DNA of 22,522 bases from Candidatus Eiseniibacteriota bacterium (GCA_030609605.1 JAUWBY010000007.1:1-22522); one strand, 5' to 3'; positions 8,836-17,167 are shown, counted from the first letter of the stretch. The notes: a model not told the origin generated them from the letters alone. A program made the numbers and translations.

Positions 8836-8859
8836 GATGCCGCGTCATTGCACGGCATC
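8836..8859. repeat. Short inverted repeat in the divergent intergenic region
   Basis: GATGCCG (8836-8842) and CGGCATC (8853-8859) are perfect inverted arms around a 10-base spacer. They lie in the 264-base gap between the divergent genes starting at 8641 and 8906. This could be a regulator site or a hairpin in the 8906 leader. Apart from the minus-strand promoter I see nothing else clear in this gap. Confidence 0.25.
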
Positions 8860-8905
8860 GGGCGTGATTGCGAAAAAGCGTTCGAGCCAGGAGGAAGCAC
8901 TATCT

Positions 8906-10351
8906 ATGAATGGTTCCTATAGAACAGTACGTGCAGTATCATGGCAGCGAGCTGCAATGCTCGTTGCGACTCTGATACTGGTCGCCGGGTTCATCGGCGT
9001 GTCTCTCGAGGTGCAGGGAGCCGATTCATCGGCCGATCTCATTGTCCCGTCCGCTCCTCCGGATGGATCCCTGACCTTCAACATTCCCCTTCAGTCCTGG
9101 CTCGCGGATATCGCGGTCGGGCTCAAGACTGATTTCGTCGAAGGTGTTGCGGCTGAGGCGACACGGGTTGCTGTCGAGGAGAGCTCTGCTGAGGCGGAGT
9201 CTGTTGTGGATGCAGCCAGAGACCTATCTGCGGTCGCCAATCGCATCGCCGGATCGATGGAGATCCTCGGGGGGATGGATCCAACCTGCGGAATGCCGGG
9301 GCTTTCTCCGCTCATGCCGATGCAGGGAGCGGTGCGCGAAACGCTCTTCGGCCATATCGTCTGGCACGAGTCGGTCACAGGCAAGAGCCGGCCAATGACA
9401 GATGATCTTGAGCGGCTTGTGAAACAACTCTCGGAGATCGGGAACAGATCACTGATGTTGGGGCGCGACATCGACATGGGTATGGAGTCCCTTGAGAGTG
9501 GTGCCGGCGATCCCTCAGCCATAACGCGTAGCGCCACCAGGTTGACTGAGGCCATGTCCGGACTCACATTCGAGGCGGCGGCAGCGGAGACGGCGGGCGT
9601 CGAACTCGAGCAGATCGTCTGGGAAATTCGCGGCGGCGCGGCCGTCAAGAACCAGGCACGGCTCGATGCCGAATGGGAGAAGGTACAGATGGCGACGTCC
9701 GAAATCCGGCGCCTGGCTGCGCGCACGGGCCCCGCGGTCGAGGCCCTGTCGTCATCCAACAGGACGTTTATCGGGTTGACGCGCTCCGTGGAGGAGATGT
9801 CGGAGCAGCTGGACACGCTCGCGGCCTTTCCCGCCGATGCCGACGGTGCCAGGTATGTGCCGAATGAGCTCAGCGGAGCGAGTATCGGGACGATCGAGGC
9901 TCTCGAGGCAGAGGTTCTGGAGCCGGCAGGAGAGACCTTCCCGGAAGCGTCCTTGAGCAGGATCAAGGCGCTTGTCCATGGTGTTGTGGAAGCGGAGAGG
10001 ATGCTCGCAGAACGAGCTGTCGAGTACGCATCCACCAGCGTAGCGGGGACGAACGATCGCTTTGAGACCAAGTATAGAGCTGACGCAGGTTACGATTCCA
10101 ATGCCGGCGAGAAACAGCAGGACAAAGCTCTCAGTAGTGCCGCGGCGAAGTTCAGAAAGAATGTGGATCTTCAGGCTGCGCGTGTGAGCGCGAGGGCATG
10201 CCGTGCGTGGCTCGCTGAGGGGATTCGCAGACAGGCGGAAGGCCACGGTTCTGAGACCGATGCGCTCACTGCATACAAGTACGCTTGGGAGCACGCGCTC
10301 ATCGCTGGGGCATCGGCTGACCGTGCGCTTGCAAAGGCCAAATTGAACTGA
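8906..10351 (+). CDS. Exported alanine-rich helical protein of unknown function
   Basis: I do not recognise the family. The 481-residue protein starts at ATG 8906, chosen because AGGAGGAA at 8889-8896 is well placed and the next residues give an N-terminal membrane or signal segment (AAMLVATLILVAGFIGVSL). An in-frame GTG/ATG extension reaching back to 8783 lacks these signs. The rest is Ala/Glu/Ser-rich and reads as long amphipathic helices (for example residues about 85-130, 240-310 and 340-400), with few aromatic residues and no catalytic motif. A short loop 'MDPTCGMPGLSPLMPMQG' breaks the helices near residue 130. It is the first gene of an apparent plus-strand group with a HAD hydrolase and an M50 protease. 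A helical envelope or coiled-coil protein is the most that can be inferred. Confidence 0.75.
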   Translation: MNGSYRTVRAVSWQRAAMLVATLILVAGFIGVSLEVQGADSSADLIVPSAPPDGSLTFNIPLQSWLADIAVGLKTDFVEGVAAEATRVAVEESSAEAESVVDAARDLSAVANRIAGSMEILGGMDPTCGMPGLSPLMPMQGAVRETLFGHIVWHESVTGKSRPMTDDLERLVKQLSEIGNRSLMLGRDIDMGMESLESGAGDPSAITRSATRLTEAMSGLTFEAAAAETAGVELEQIVWEIRGGAAVKNQARLDAEWEKVQMATSEIRRLAARTGPAVEALSSSNRTFIGLTRSVEEMSEQLDTLAAFPADADGARYVPNELSGASIGTIEALEAEVLEPAGETFPEASLSRIKALVHGVVEAERMLAERAVEYASTSVAGTNDRFETKYRADAGYDSNAGEKQQDKALSSAAAKFRKNVDLQAARVSARACRAWLAEGIRRQAEGHGSETDALTAYKYAWEHALIAGASADRALAKAKLN

Positions 10352-10408
10352 TTTCGTTTGGGCCCTCGCACGGGCCGGATCGAGTTGATTCAGTCTGGGG
10401 GAGGCTGG

Positions 10409-11107
10409 ATGGTCAGAGGGGTATTCTTCGACGCCGGCAACACCATCGTCTTTCCCGACTATGAGATCTACAGGGACATTGCTTCGAGCCTCGGTGTCTC
10501 CGTGACGACAGATGAAGTCATGGCGGCAGAGGCCCGTGCCAGAGAGGCGCTCGACCGGGCAGTGTCACACGCACCAGGAACGAACGTCTACGATTTCTGG
10601 TCCATCTACTACACTCCATTCTACGAGCATCTCGGTCTCGAGTCGGGATCCATCCCGCGCGCAATCGGAATGACACGCGCGGCGAACGACGAGGGGTTGG
10701 GGATATGGAAGATCCCAGTCGAAGGGCTCGACCACGTGCTCGATGAGCTTGAACTCCGAAAACTCGCGACGGGGATCATCTCGAACTCGGACGGCCGCCT
10801 TGAGGAGCGGCTGACCGAGATAGGAATCCGGGACAGATTTGGATTTCTCATCGACTCTGCTGTCATCAGCATCAGCAAGCCGGATCCGGGGATCTTTGAG
10901 GAGGCCCTCAGGCTCTCATCTCTCGCCGCTGCGGACACCGTCTACGTTGGGGACTACTACGCGGTCGATGTGGTAGGGGCGAGAGGTGTCGGCATGAGAC
11001 CGGTGCTATTCGATCCAAACGGCGCGTACGGCGAGGTGGATTGTGCTATCATAAGGCGATTTGAAGATCTGATCGGACTCCTTGATCGCTGGACGGAAGA
11101 GGAATGA
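10409..11107 (+). CDS. HAD-superfamily hydrolase
   Basis: A 232-residue cytoplasmic haloacid-dehalogenase-type hydrolase. Motif I is FFDAGNT, with nucleophile Asp8 but Gly10 in the usual second-Asp position, as in several subfamily IA enzymes. Motif II is GIISNSD (Ser125), motif III is ISKPDPG (Lys157), and motif IV is VGDYYAVD (Asp182, Asp187). The helical cap lies between residues about 15 and 90. The substrate cannot be told; small phosphorylated metabolites are usual for the family. The ATG at 10409 is preferred over an upstream TTG at 10358 because GGGGGAGG ends 4 bases before it and motif I then falls at the expected distance. It lies 57 bases after the 8906 gene, and its stop codon overlaps the start of the M50 protease (ATGA). 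Confidence 0.9.
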   Translation: MVRGVFFDAGNTIVFPDYEIYRDIASSLGVSVTTDEVMAAEARAREALDRAVSHAPGTNVYDFWSIYYTPFYEHLGLESGSIPRAIGMTRAANDEGLGIWKIPVEGLDHVLDELELRKLATGIISNSDGRLEERLTEIGIRDRFGFLIDSAVISISKPDPGIFEEALRLSSLAAADTVYVGDYYAVDVVGARGVGMRPVLFDPNGAYGEVDCAIIRRFEDLIGLLDRWTEEE

Positions 11108-11724
11108 TAGCGACACCACTGCAGTGGATCATCAGAATATTCGCTCTCATCTCGGCCATCATCATACATGAGGTCGCTCACGGTCTTGTGGCAGAGAGAC
11201 TCGGCGATCCTACCGCTCGCCGGATGGGTCGGCTCACGCTTAATCCCATACCACACATAGACATAGTGGGGAGCATCATCATCCCCGGGTTCCTTCTCCT
11301 CAGTGGTTCCCAATTCCTAATCGGATGGGCGAAGCCCGTCCCAATAGACATCAGGCGGTTCCAGAATCCACTCAGGGACTTCGCCATCACGGCGCTTGCA
11401 GGTCCGGTCGCGAACGGGCTTCAGATGGTTGTCTGGATCATCATCTTCCGCCTCGCGGATTCACTGGGTTGGTCGTACTGGGTGGGTCTTCTTGCATTCT
11501 CCGGCGCCGCGATAAACCTGGTCCTCGGGCTTTTCAACCTCATTCCCATCCCTCCGCTCGACGGGTCGCGCATCCTGGCCGCGTTTCTTCCGGTTGAGAT
11601 GGCCGTCCGATATCTCTCGATCGAGCGATTCGGTTTCATCATCGTATTCGGTCTCCTGTACCTCAACGTCTTCGACGGGCTCTTCAATGTGATGTTCCAG
11701 CTCTTGAAGGTGATGCTGTTCTAG
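11104..11724 (+). CDS. M50 family site-2-type membrane metalloprotease
   Basis: A 206-residue polytopic membrane protein. The zinc-binding HEVAH motif (His22, Glu23, His26) lies in the first transmembrane segment (residues about 9-28). The third metal ligand is Asp153 in 'IPIPPLDGSRIL', the counterpart of NPxDG. Further hydrophobic segments fall near 55-70, 90-118, 125-150 and 170-205. The length and the N-terminal HExxH fit the compact SpoIVFB-like/S2P-like group without a PDZ domain. The family cleaves transmembrane or membrane-proximal substrates. Its ATG overlaps the HAD stop by 4 bases, suggesting translational coupling. No anti-sigma factor is seen nearby, so its substrate is unknown. 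Confidence 0.92.
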   Translation: MIATPLQWIIRIFALISAIIIHEVAHGLVAERLGDPTARRMGRLTLNPIPHIDIVGSIIIPGFLLLSGSQFLIGWAKPVPIDIRRFQNPLRDFAITALAGPVANGLQMVVWIIIFRLADSLGWSYWVGLLAFSGAAINLVLGLFNLIPIPPLDGSRILAAFLPVEMAVRYLSIERFGFIIVFGLLYLNVFDGLFNVMFQLLKVMLF

Positions 11725-11772
11725 TTTTCTGGAGCGCCGCGAAACCCGACCCCCTTGCTTGCATCTCAATAC

Positions 11773-11826
11773 GTGCGCAGTCAGTGCGCAAAGGGACTCG
11801 CGGGATCTTGGGACTGAGTGTGCGCA
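11773..11826. repeat. Three GTGCGCA repeats upstream of the desulfurase gene
   Basis: GTGCGCA occurs at 11773-11779, 11784-11790 and 11820-11826, within the 241-base gap between the M50 gene and the desulfurase homologue. The first two are 11 bases apart, about one helical turn, and each holds the palindrome TGCGCA. They could be a regulator site; chance is possible in GC-rich DNA. No RNA gene or clear terminator was seen in this gap. Confidence 0.3.
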
Positions 11827-11906
11827 GCATGCCATGGTTTCCGCGGGTCCCGCTTCTATTGTATGGGCTGGGTGATCCGCAGGAACGGAAGTGATCGGAG
11901 AACCCA

Positions 11907-11978
11907 ATGGCTGAGCATGAGCAGAAGATCCTGCTCTACGTACTGATATCGGGAGAGGTAATCGCATGGCGGAGATGA
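11907..11978 (+). CDS. Possible 23-codon leader ORF
   Basis: A short frame opens with ATG at 11907, with GGAG at 11897-11900, and ends with TGA at 11976-11978. It therefore overlaps the desulfurase start (11966) in another frame. The ribosome-binding site of the desulfurase (GGGAGAGG, 11951-11958) lies inside it, so translation here could influence the downstream start. The peptide is not recognised. It may be only chance. Confidence 0.2.
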   Translation: MAEHEQKILLYVLISGEVIAWRR

Positions 11979-13195
11979 AGACCAAAGGTTTCCTCGACTA
12001 TCAGTCGGGCGCGCCGGTCGATCCCCGTGTTGTCGAAGCCATGCTCCCGTACATGACGGAGCACTACGGCAATGCGGCCACGTTTCACACAGCCGGTGAT
12101 GCGCCGCGCGAGGCCATAGATCATGCGCGCGACCAGCTGGCCACGCTCATTGGCGCCGAGCCGTTCGAGATCTACTTCACATCGGGAGCGACGGAAGCCA
12201 ACAACATGGCCCTCAAGGGTGCTGCGATGCGCCTCAGGAAGAAGGGCAAGCACATCATCACGAGCGTCATCGAACATCGCTCCGTCATCACACCCTCGAA
12301 GTTCCTCGAGCAAGAGGGGTTCGAAGTGACGAGGCTTCCCGTCGATGCCGAGGGCTTCGTGGATCCCGCAGCCGTCGAGGAAGCTATCCGTGACGACACG
12401 GTCCTCGTTTCGATCATGATGGTGAATGGCGAAATCGGCACCATCGAGCCGGTCGGGGGAATCGCTGAGATAGCGAAGAGGCACGGTGTGCTCTTTCACA
12501 CCGACGCGGTCGCAGCGCTCGGGTGGATCCCGATCGACGTCACAACGCTTCAGTTTGATATGGTCACGCTCTCATCGAATGACATCTACGGCCCGAAAGG
12601 GATGGGAGCTCTCTTCATAAGGAAGGGAGTTCGCATCGAGTCGATCCTGCACGGCGGTGGGCAGGAAAAGAACATGAGGTCCGGGACCGAAAATGTGCCC
12701 GGCATCGTGGGGTTCGGCAAGGCAGCGGAGATCCTGAAAGCCGAGATGCCGGCGGATGTTGAGCGGATCAGGCGGTACCGCGATCGGCTCATCGATGAAC
12801 TCATGACCGGGATTTCCGACACCGCGCTGAACGGACCGCGGGAGCGGAGAGTTCCGAACAACGCCAACATCAGATTCGCCTACATCGAGGGAGAAGCTCT
12901 GCTTCTCTCGCTCGACATGGACGGCATCCAGCTGTCGAGCGGTTCAGCCTGCTCCGCCAAGACGCTTGAGCCGTCGTACGTGCAGCTGGCCATGGGCATC
13001 AAGCACGAAGAGGCGCACGGCTCGCTCCAGTTCACGATGGGGCGCTGGACGTCTGAGGAGGACATCGATCACGTCATCGAAGTCCTGCCGGGGATAGTGA
13101 AGAAACTCCGCGAGATGTCGGCGCTAAGACCTGGCATGGAATACGACAAGAGCCAGTTTGGCAAGGACGATCATCACGAGGAGAGCGACGAGTAG
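11966..13195 (+). CDS. Cysteine desulfurase homologue lacking the PLP lysine
   Basis: A 409-residue class V aminotransferase-fold protein of the NifS/IscS type; residue numbers align with E. coli IscS. Retained are His104 (IEHRSV), 'VNGEIGTIEP', Asp180 (FHTDAVAA), 'HGGGQEKNMRSGT', and the sulfur-carrying loop 'SGSACSAKTLEPS' with Cys329. The PLP site is altered: the usual SxHK is SSND, so Asp206 replaces the Schiff-base lysine and Asn205 the preceding His, while Ala183 replaces the Gln that contacts PLP. Normal desulfurase activity is therefore doubtful. I recall that the IscS of Archaeoglobus fulgidus also has Asp at this position, so a natural class may exist. The C-terminus has an extra acidic, His-rich tail (DDHHEESDE). 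The start follows GGGAGAGG by 7 bases. No IscU, SufE or other Fe-S gene is adjacent. Confidence 0.93.
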   Translation: MAEMKTKGFLDYQSGAPVDPRVVEAMLPYMTEHYGNAATFHTAGDAPREAIDHARDQLATLIGAEPFEIYFTSGATEANNMALKGAAMRLRKKGKHIITSVIEHRSVITPSKFLEQEGFEVTRLPVDAEGFVDPAAVEEAIRDDTVLVSIMMVNGEIGTIEPVGGIAEIAKRHGVLFHTDAVAALGWIPIDVTTLQFDMVTLSSNDIYGPKGMGALFIRKGVRIESILHGGGQEKNMRSGTENVPGIVGFGKAAEILKAEMPADVERIRRYRDRLIDELMTGISDTALNGPRERRVPNNANIRFAYIEGEALLLSLDMDGIQLSSGSACSAKTLEPSYVQLAMGIKHEEAHGSLQFTMGRWTSEEDIDHVIEVLPGIVKKLREMSALRPGMEYDKSQFGKDDHHEESDE

Positions 13196-13235
13196 CCGTG
13201 TCCTCATCCTTCGCAGATCTCGCTACCGTGTTCCG

Positions 13236-15908
13236 TCAGCGCTTCTCAAGCATCCTCTTCATGTAGCCTGCCATCTCATGTCTCAAGCCTCTGAACCAGA
13301 TCAGTGTCGCGTCCGACTCGTCCAGCAAGATGGTCAGGGGCAGATGGTCTTTGGGCCTCGTAACACCGAAGACGCGCTCGGCCGTCTCGATATCGACCGT
13401 GAGGGCGTCCGAAGCAGGTGGATGATCAGGGAGTCCGGCGACCTGAATCGGAACCAATGTGACACCCAGCGCCTTCCAGTCGATCGTCTCGATCGCCGAC
13501 AGCTGTCGGAATGAGGACTCGTGGCCCGAGAGCGTCAGTATGATGAGTCTCATGCCGTGAGCCACGTCATCGAGGGTTCGTGACTTCCCGCTTTCGACTA
13601 TCTCCAGTTGAGCTTCTTGGTCCCACTCCTGCTGCACGAGGTCGGCAGGATCCCACTCCGCGAGCGGGATGCCGATATCGAGGTTGAACGAGAGAGAATC
13701 GCCCGCGGATATCGTCACGCGCCGCGCGACGAACCGTGATTCGCCGCGGGGATTGCGAAGCCCCCCGAAGAGCCAATACTCATCCTCTTCCAGCGACCAC
13801 TCGACGAGTCCGTCGCCTTCTGAGAGCTGTCCCAGATACCACGTCTGGAAATAGCCGTCCCGAAACCGCGTCATCCGGGTCTGTCTCCACGTTTCGATAT
13901 CCGTGAACTCCGTTTCCTGGTCGAAGTAGGTGACGGCGAGGTAGCCTTCACCGGCACTCTCTGCAGAGTCGCCGCCATCGTCTTCCACATCCTCCTCGAA
14001 CGGCACGAATCTCACCCACTCACCGTCTTCCCAAGCCTCGACATAGTCGACGCCGCGTTCGGCCCTGCCCGGGACACCGTGGCGCCTAAGGAGACCGACG
14101 AGGCATGCTCGTGCGCTCGCAGCAGACGCGTAGCCGGACCGCCACGTGTCCTCCGGTGTGGCGATAGCACCGAGGTTGGTCCTCTCAAGTTTCGTCACAT
14201 GCTCTCGAAGGGCGTTCAGGAGTTCCGTTGCGCCTGGGGCGGTCTCATCGTCGGATCCAAGCCACGGAAGCTCCGTCCACCAGTCCATAGTCCCTTCCTG
14301 GTAGTACAGACGCGGAGAGAGAACGGACTCGGTCCACAGGCTGTCGGGGATTGTGGAGGAGTACGTTTCCCTGACGCGCAGAGCTTCGCTGAGGTTCTCT
14401 TCCAGATTCTCGCGGTTCAGCTCGTAGAAATCCTTGAGGTCCATCTCAAGAAGGAGATCAACGGCGATTTCCAGCGTGTCCCCGCTGAACGCAAGCACGG
14501 CGGAGGTCCAATCGCCCGTGAGCGGTCCAGCCAGTTCCATCTGCTCGTTGATCTCGTTAGCCTCGGGACGGCCGGTGAGGAACTCAATCCACTCTGGTGA
14601 GAGCTGCGACCGCCGACAGCGATCGAGATCCCTCCGTGCGATCTCTCTCTGGTGGCGCAGCCAGACTGGATCGTCCTCCTCGATCGAACACCCTTTTCTG
14701 CTGCTTTCGTCCGGCATTGGGTAGCGCAGCCAGATGGGTTTGTCCAGCACGCCCAAGCCACGCTCGAGTTGGAGCGACGTTTCCTGTCCCGAGTGTATGG
14801 CTGCGAGAGCGGACCAGGGCTGGCTGTCGATCTCCGCTGTGACAAGGTAGTCGCCTGGTCCGAGAACAATCTCGCCTCCAAGGGCTTGGCGGACGAGGGC
14901 CACAGGCCCGCCCCAGTTGAACGTGTGAATGTAGGCGTCGGGTGGTTCATCCTCCGATTCATCCGGATCGGAGGACTCAGCCGATTCAGCTGAGAGGGAG
15001 CCGAGGCCCTCCGGAAGCGGGAGAGCCAGCGTCCCGGGTGTGTTGTACACGGCGATGGAATTCAGTGTGGTAGTGCCGTCGGCCTGGCGATACAGGATGT
15101 CCGTATACTCTTCCGGCACCGGCGCCTCACCGTATCCGGCCGAGAGCACCGCTCCCGTGCGTCCGGCGACGCGCGTGAACCAGGCCTGATCGAGACAGGC
15201 AGCCGGCTCACACGATCCGATATAGTGCCAGCCTCCATCCTTCCCGGTGTAGACCTCCGTCCACGCGTGATTGCCGTCGCTCGTGCACCAGCACGGCGTG
15301 GCGCAGTAACGCGCGGGGATGCCGGCGCTCCGAAGCGCGCAGATCGTGAAGATCATCTCCTCCTCGCAACGTCCTATCCCGCGTTCCATCGTCGTGAGCG
15401 GTCCCTGATCCCGGCGCGAACTTGGTTTGTAGGTGATCCACTCTCTCGCGAAGCGGTTGACCTCGAGCGCCGCCTGTGTGAGATCCATGTCGGCAACGCG
15501 CGGGGTTACCAGTTCGTGTAGCTTTTCGCGCCAACGCTGCACGGGCTCCTGCGTCACGCGGTGGGGAAGGATGTACGTGTGGAAGATGTACTCGTCGATC
15601 TCATCTTTCCATGGAGCCTCGTGCCGGGCATCGATGGCGAGCTCCACGTTCTCGATGAGAACCTCCGCCGGGAGACCTCCCAGATCGGATGGCGGCAACC
15701 ATGCCAGGAGAAACTCGATAGCCGTTCGGTGCTCGGCGTCGGCGCCCCGAACGTACTCCCGCAGTTCGTCCGTCTCATAGTGCCGCGACAGATTTGTCTC
15801 GACGAGCTCTGCGACTTCATCACTCGGAGGCCAGGTCCACTCCGCGTGGAGCGCTCCCGGCACAGCGAGGATCAGCGCTATCAGAATCAGCAGGGTGCTT
15901 CGCTTCAT
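13236..15908 (-). CDS. Exported multidomain transglutaminase-family protein
   Basis: An 890-residue protein. The frame extends upstream to 16121, but the ATG at 15908 is chosen: AGGAGGAGAG precedes it and a signal peptide begins there (MKRSTLLILIALILAVPGALHA). A transglutaminase-like core spans residues about 160-240, with Cys181 (GIGRCEEE), His214 (GNHAWTEV) and the subfamily sequence 'WHYIGSCEPA' where DP is more usual. A second, degenerate transglutaminase-like segment lies near 590-650 ('LVGLLRRHGVPGRAE', 'YVEAWEDGEWVRF') without the Cys or His. The last 110 residues look thioredoxin-like ('MRLIILTLSGHESSF', 'LPLTILLD') but lack a CxxC. It probably acts in the periplasm or at the surface; substrate unknown. 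It faces the desulfurase gene with a 40-base gap and no obvious terminator. Confidence 0.85.
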   Translation of the reverse strand: MKRSTLLILIALILAVPGALHAEWTWPPSDEVAELVETNLSRHYETDELREYVRGADAEHRTAIEFLLAWLPPSDLGGLPAEVLIENVELAIDARHEAPWKDEIDEYIFHTYILPHRVTQEPVQRWREKLHELVTPRVADMDLTQAALEVNRFAREWITYKPSSRRDQGPLTTMERGIGRCEEEMIFTICALRSAGIPARYCATPCWCTSDGNHAWTEVYTGKDGGWHYIGSCEPAACLDQAWFTRVAGRTGAVLSAGYGEAPVPEEYTDILYRQADGTTTLNSIAVYNTPGTLALPLPEGLGSLSAESAESSDPDESEDEPPDAYIHTFNWGGPVALVRQALGGEIVLGPGDYLVTAEIDSQPWSALAAIHSGQETSLQLERGLGVLDKPIWLRYPMPDESSRKGCSIEEDDPVWLRHQREIARRDLDRCRRSQLSPEWIEFLTGRPEANEINEQMELAGPLTGDWTSAVLAFSGDTLEIAVDLLLEMDLKDFYELNRENLEENLSEALRVRETYSSTIPDSLWTESVLSPRLYYQEGTMDWWTELPWLGSDDETAPGATELLNALREHVTKLERTNLGAIATPEDTWRSGYASAASARACLVGLLRRHGVPGRAERGVDYVEAWEDGEWVRFVPFEEDVEDDGGDSAESAGEGYLAVTYFDQETEFTDIETWRQTRMTRFRDGYFQTWYLGQLSEGDGLVEWSLEEDEYWLFGGLRNPRGESRFVARRVTISAGDSLSFNLDIGIPLAEWDPADLVQQEWDQEAQLEIVESGKSRTLDDVAHGMRLIILTLSGHESSFRQLSAIETIDWKALGVTLVPIQVAGLPDHPPASDALTVDIETAERVFGVTRPKDHLPLTILLDESDATLIWFRGLRHEMAGYMKRMLEKR

Positions 15909-16079
15909 GGGGCTCTCCTCCTCGCAGGAACCGGTGCAGCGCCGGCATACGTGACAATATGCACGGCGGGAAACCGTTCCGGACATGTTGGTATCGTGGG
16001 AAGAAGAGTACACCAAACGGGCCGTCTCATCATCATCATAGGTATGTGGCGCCCATTCTCGGGGAGCTGGCCAAGAGGA

Positions 16080-16109
16080 TTGACTCAATGTGTGCGTGTG
16101 CGGTATAAT
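16080..16109 (+). promoter_or_regulatory. Near-consensus sigma-70 promoter for the VCBS cluster
   Basis: TTGACT at 16080-16085 and TATAAT at 16104-16109 are separated by 18 bases, matching 5 of 6 and 6 of 6 consensus positions. Initiation would fall near 16116, about 80 bases before the ATG at 16197. It lies in the 288-base gap between divergent genes; I could not find a convincing promoter for the minus-strand gene in the same gap. Confidence 0.65.
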
Positions 16110-16196
16110 AGCAATAGACAAGAAAACGCGTTTCCTGGTGCTGGCGTGTCTGGAAAGCAGGGAGGCTGGGCCAGCGATTTGAAGAGGTGACGAGCG

Positions 16197-17132
16197 ATGA
16201 AGACATGGAGGGTGTTTCTGGTTGCCGGGGCCCTAGTGGTGTCGGCGCTGAGTGGGATCGCAGGAGCCACGATCTACTGGACGCCGGCGCATGAGCTTGC
16301 GCCGCAGGGGCACAGCAACACACTAGTAGCAGGAGATCTGGACTGCGATGGAGATGTGGATCTTTCGCTGTTAGGGTTGGACCCAGTGCACCACTTTTGG
16401 AATATCGGCGGGCCAGCGGAGCCGGCGTGGGAGCTTGACCTTTCGCAATACGGAGAAGTCCCGTGGTGCGTTGGCAGGGATGGAGACCTAGCGGACCTGG
16501 ATGGAGACGGCGATCTCGACTTGGCAATCACCTGCTGGTACGATGACTTCGTCCGGTTCTACTGGAACACAGGAACTGCTGCTTCGGCCTCGTGGGAACC
16601 GGACTTCTCGGTGTTCGAAGGGGTGCCGAAGTACGGAGCAGATGCTCATCCTCGTTTCGCTGACATGGACAGCGATGGCGATCTAGACTTCCTACTGGGA
16701 AGTTCTGGGGGCCTTCTGGGCTACGCCCGCAACGTTGGTACAGCGGATTCACCGGAATATGACTACCTTGGTTGGGTCGAGGGCATTGGCTTCGCGGGTG
16801 GTGGGTATCCGGCGATTGCCCTTGGAGATTTGGACGGAGACTCCGACCTGGATCTTGTACGGGTCTCGTACAGCACGCAGCCCGAGTGCTTCGAGAACGT
16901 GGGGACGCCGGAGCAATTCGAGTTTGTGGAGAACTCATCGATGCTAATGGGGGTCAGTATTCCTCCGTCTGGCTATGGCAAGGGCGTGGAGCTTGCCGAC
17001 TTCGATGGCGACGGCGATCCAGATCTCATCATAGCGATCGGCTATGGGGCGAACCTCCTCTTCCTGAACGAGGGCACAACCCCGGTCGAGCCGACAAGCT
17101 GGGGGGTGATCAAGGCCATGTACAGGCGGTAG
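16197..17132 (+). CDS. VCBS/FG-GAP repeat secreted protein (copy 2)
   Basis: A 311-residue predicted exported protein starting at an ATG with AGAGGTGA 6 bases upstream. The signal peptide (MKTWRVFLVAGALVVSALSG, cleavage near AGA) is unlike those of the other two copies. The mature part has five DxDxDGDxD-type motifs at about the same spacing as copy 1, for example 'DLDCDGDVDL', 'DLDGDGDLDL' and 'DFDGDGDPDL', consistent with a calcium-binding beta-propeller. It ends TPVEPTSWGVIKAMYRR. The middle is much closer to the 17646 copy than to the 745 copy. It is first in the cluster behind the 16080 promoter, and the truncated DNRLRE copy begins 34 bases after its stop. Confidence 0.87.
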   Translation: MKTWRVFLVAGALVVSALSGIAGATIYWTPAHELAPQGHSNTLVAGDLDCDGDVDLSLLGLDPVHHFWNIGGPAEPAWELDLSQYGEVPWCVGRDGDLADLDGDGDLDLAITCWYDDFVRFYWNTGTAASASWEPDFSVFEGVPKYGADAHPRFADMDSDGDLDFLLGSSGGLLGYARNVGTADSPEYDYLGWVEGIGFAGGGYPAIALGDLDGDSDLDLVRVSYSTQPECFENVGTPEQFEFVENSSMLMGVSIPPSGYGKGVELADFDGDGDPDLIIAIGYGANLLFLNEGTTPVEPTSWGVIKAMYRR

Positions 17133-17167
17133 TTGAGACGTCGTCGTTCCGCCGGTTCCGGGCTCAG
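17130..17167 (+). repeat. VCBS 3'-flank repeat, copy A
   Basis: The stop codon and the next 35 bases after the copy-2 VCBS gene match 18582-18619 at 35 of 38 positions. The match ends where the truncated DNRLRE copy begins, with only one or two shared bases at the joint. Confidence 0.75.

Noticed and set aside
9091..10071. Open frame of 326 codons on the minus strand
   Set aside because: It is Ser/Ala/Arg-rich with no ribosome-binding site and runs antisense to the helical-protein gene, which has a good start and signal segment.
13196..13235. Terminator between the convergent desulfurase and transglutaminase genes
   Set aside because: No stable stem followed by a T-run could be found in these 40 bases on either strand.
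16027..16040. Short ATC/TCA tandem repeat (catcatcatcat)
   Set aside because: Only about four units in an intergenic region; no sign of phase variation of a gene start.
15909..16121. Upstream extension of the 13236-15908 gene to 16121
   Set aside because: The extension overlaps the divergent promoter at 16080-16109, has no ribosome-binding site, and would bury the signal peptide.
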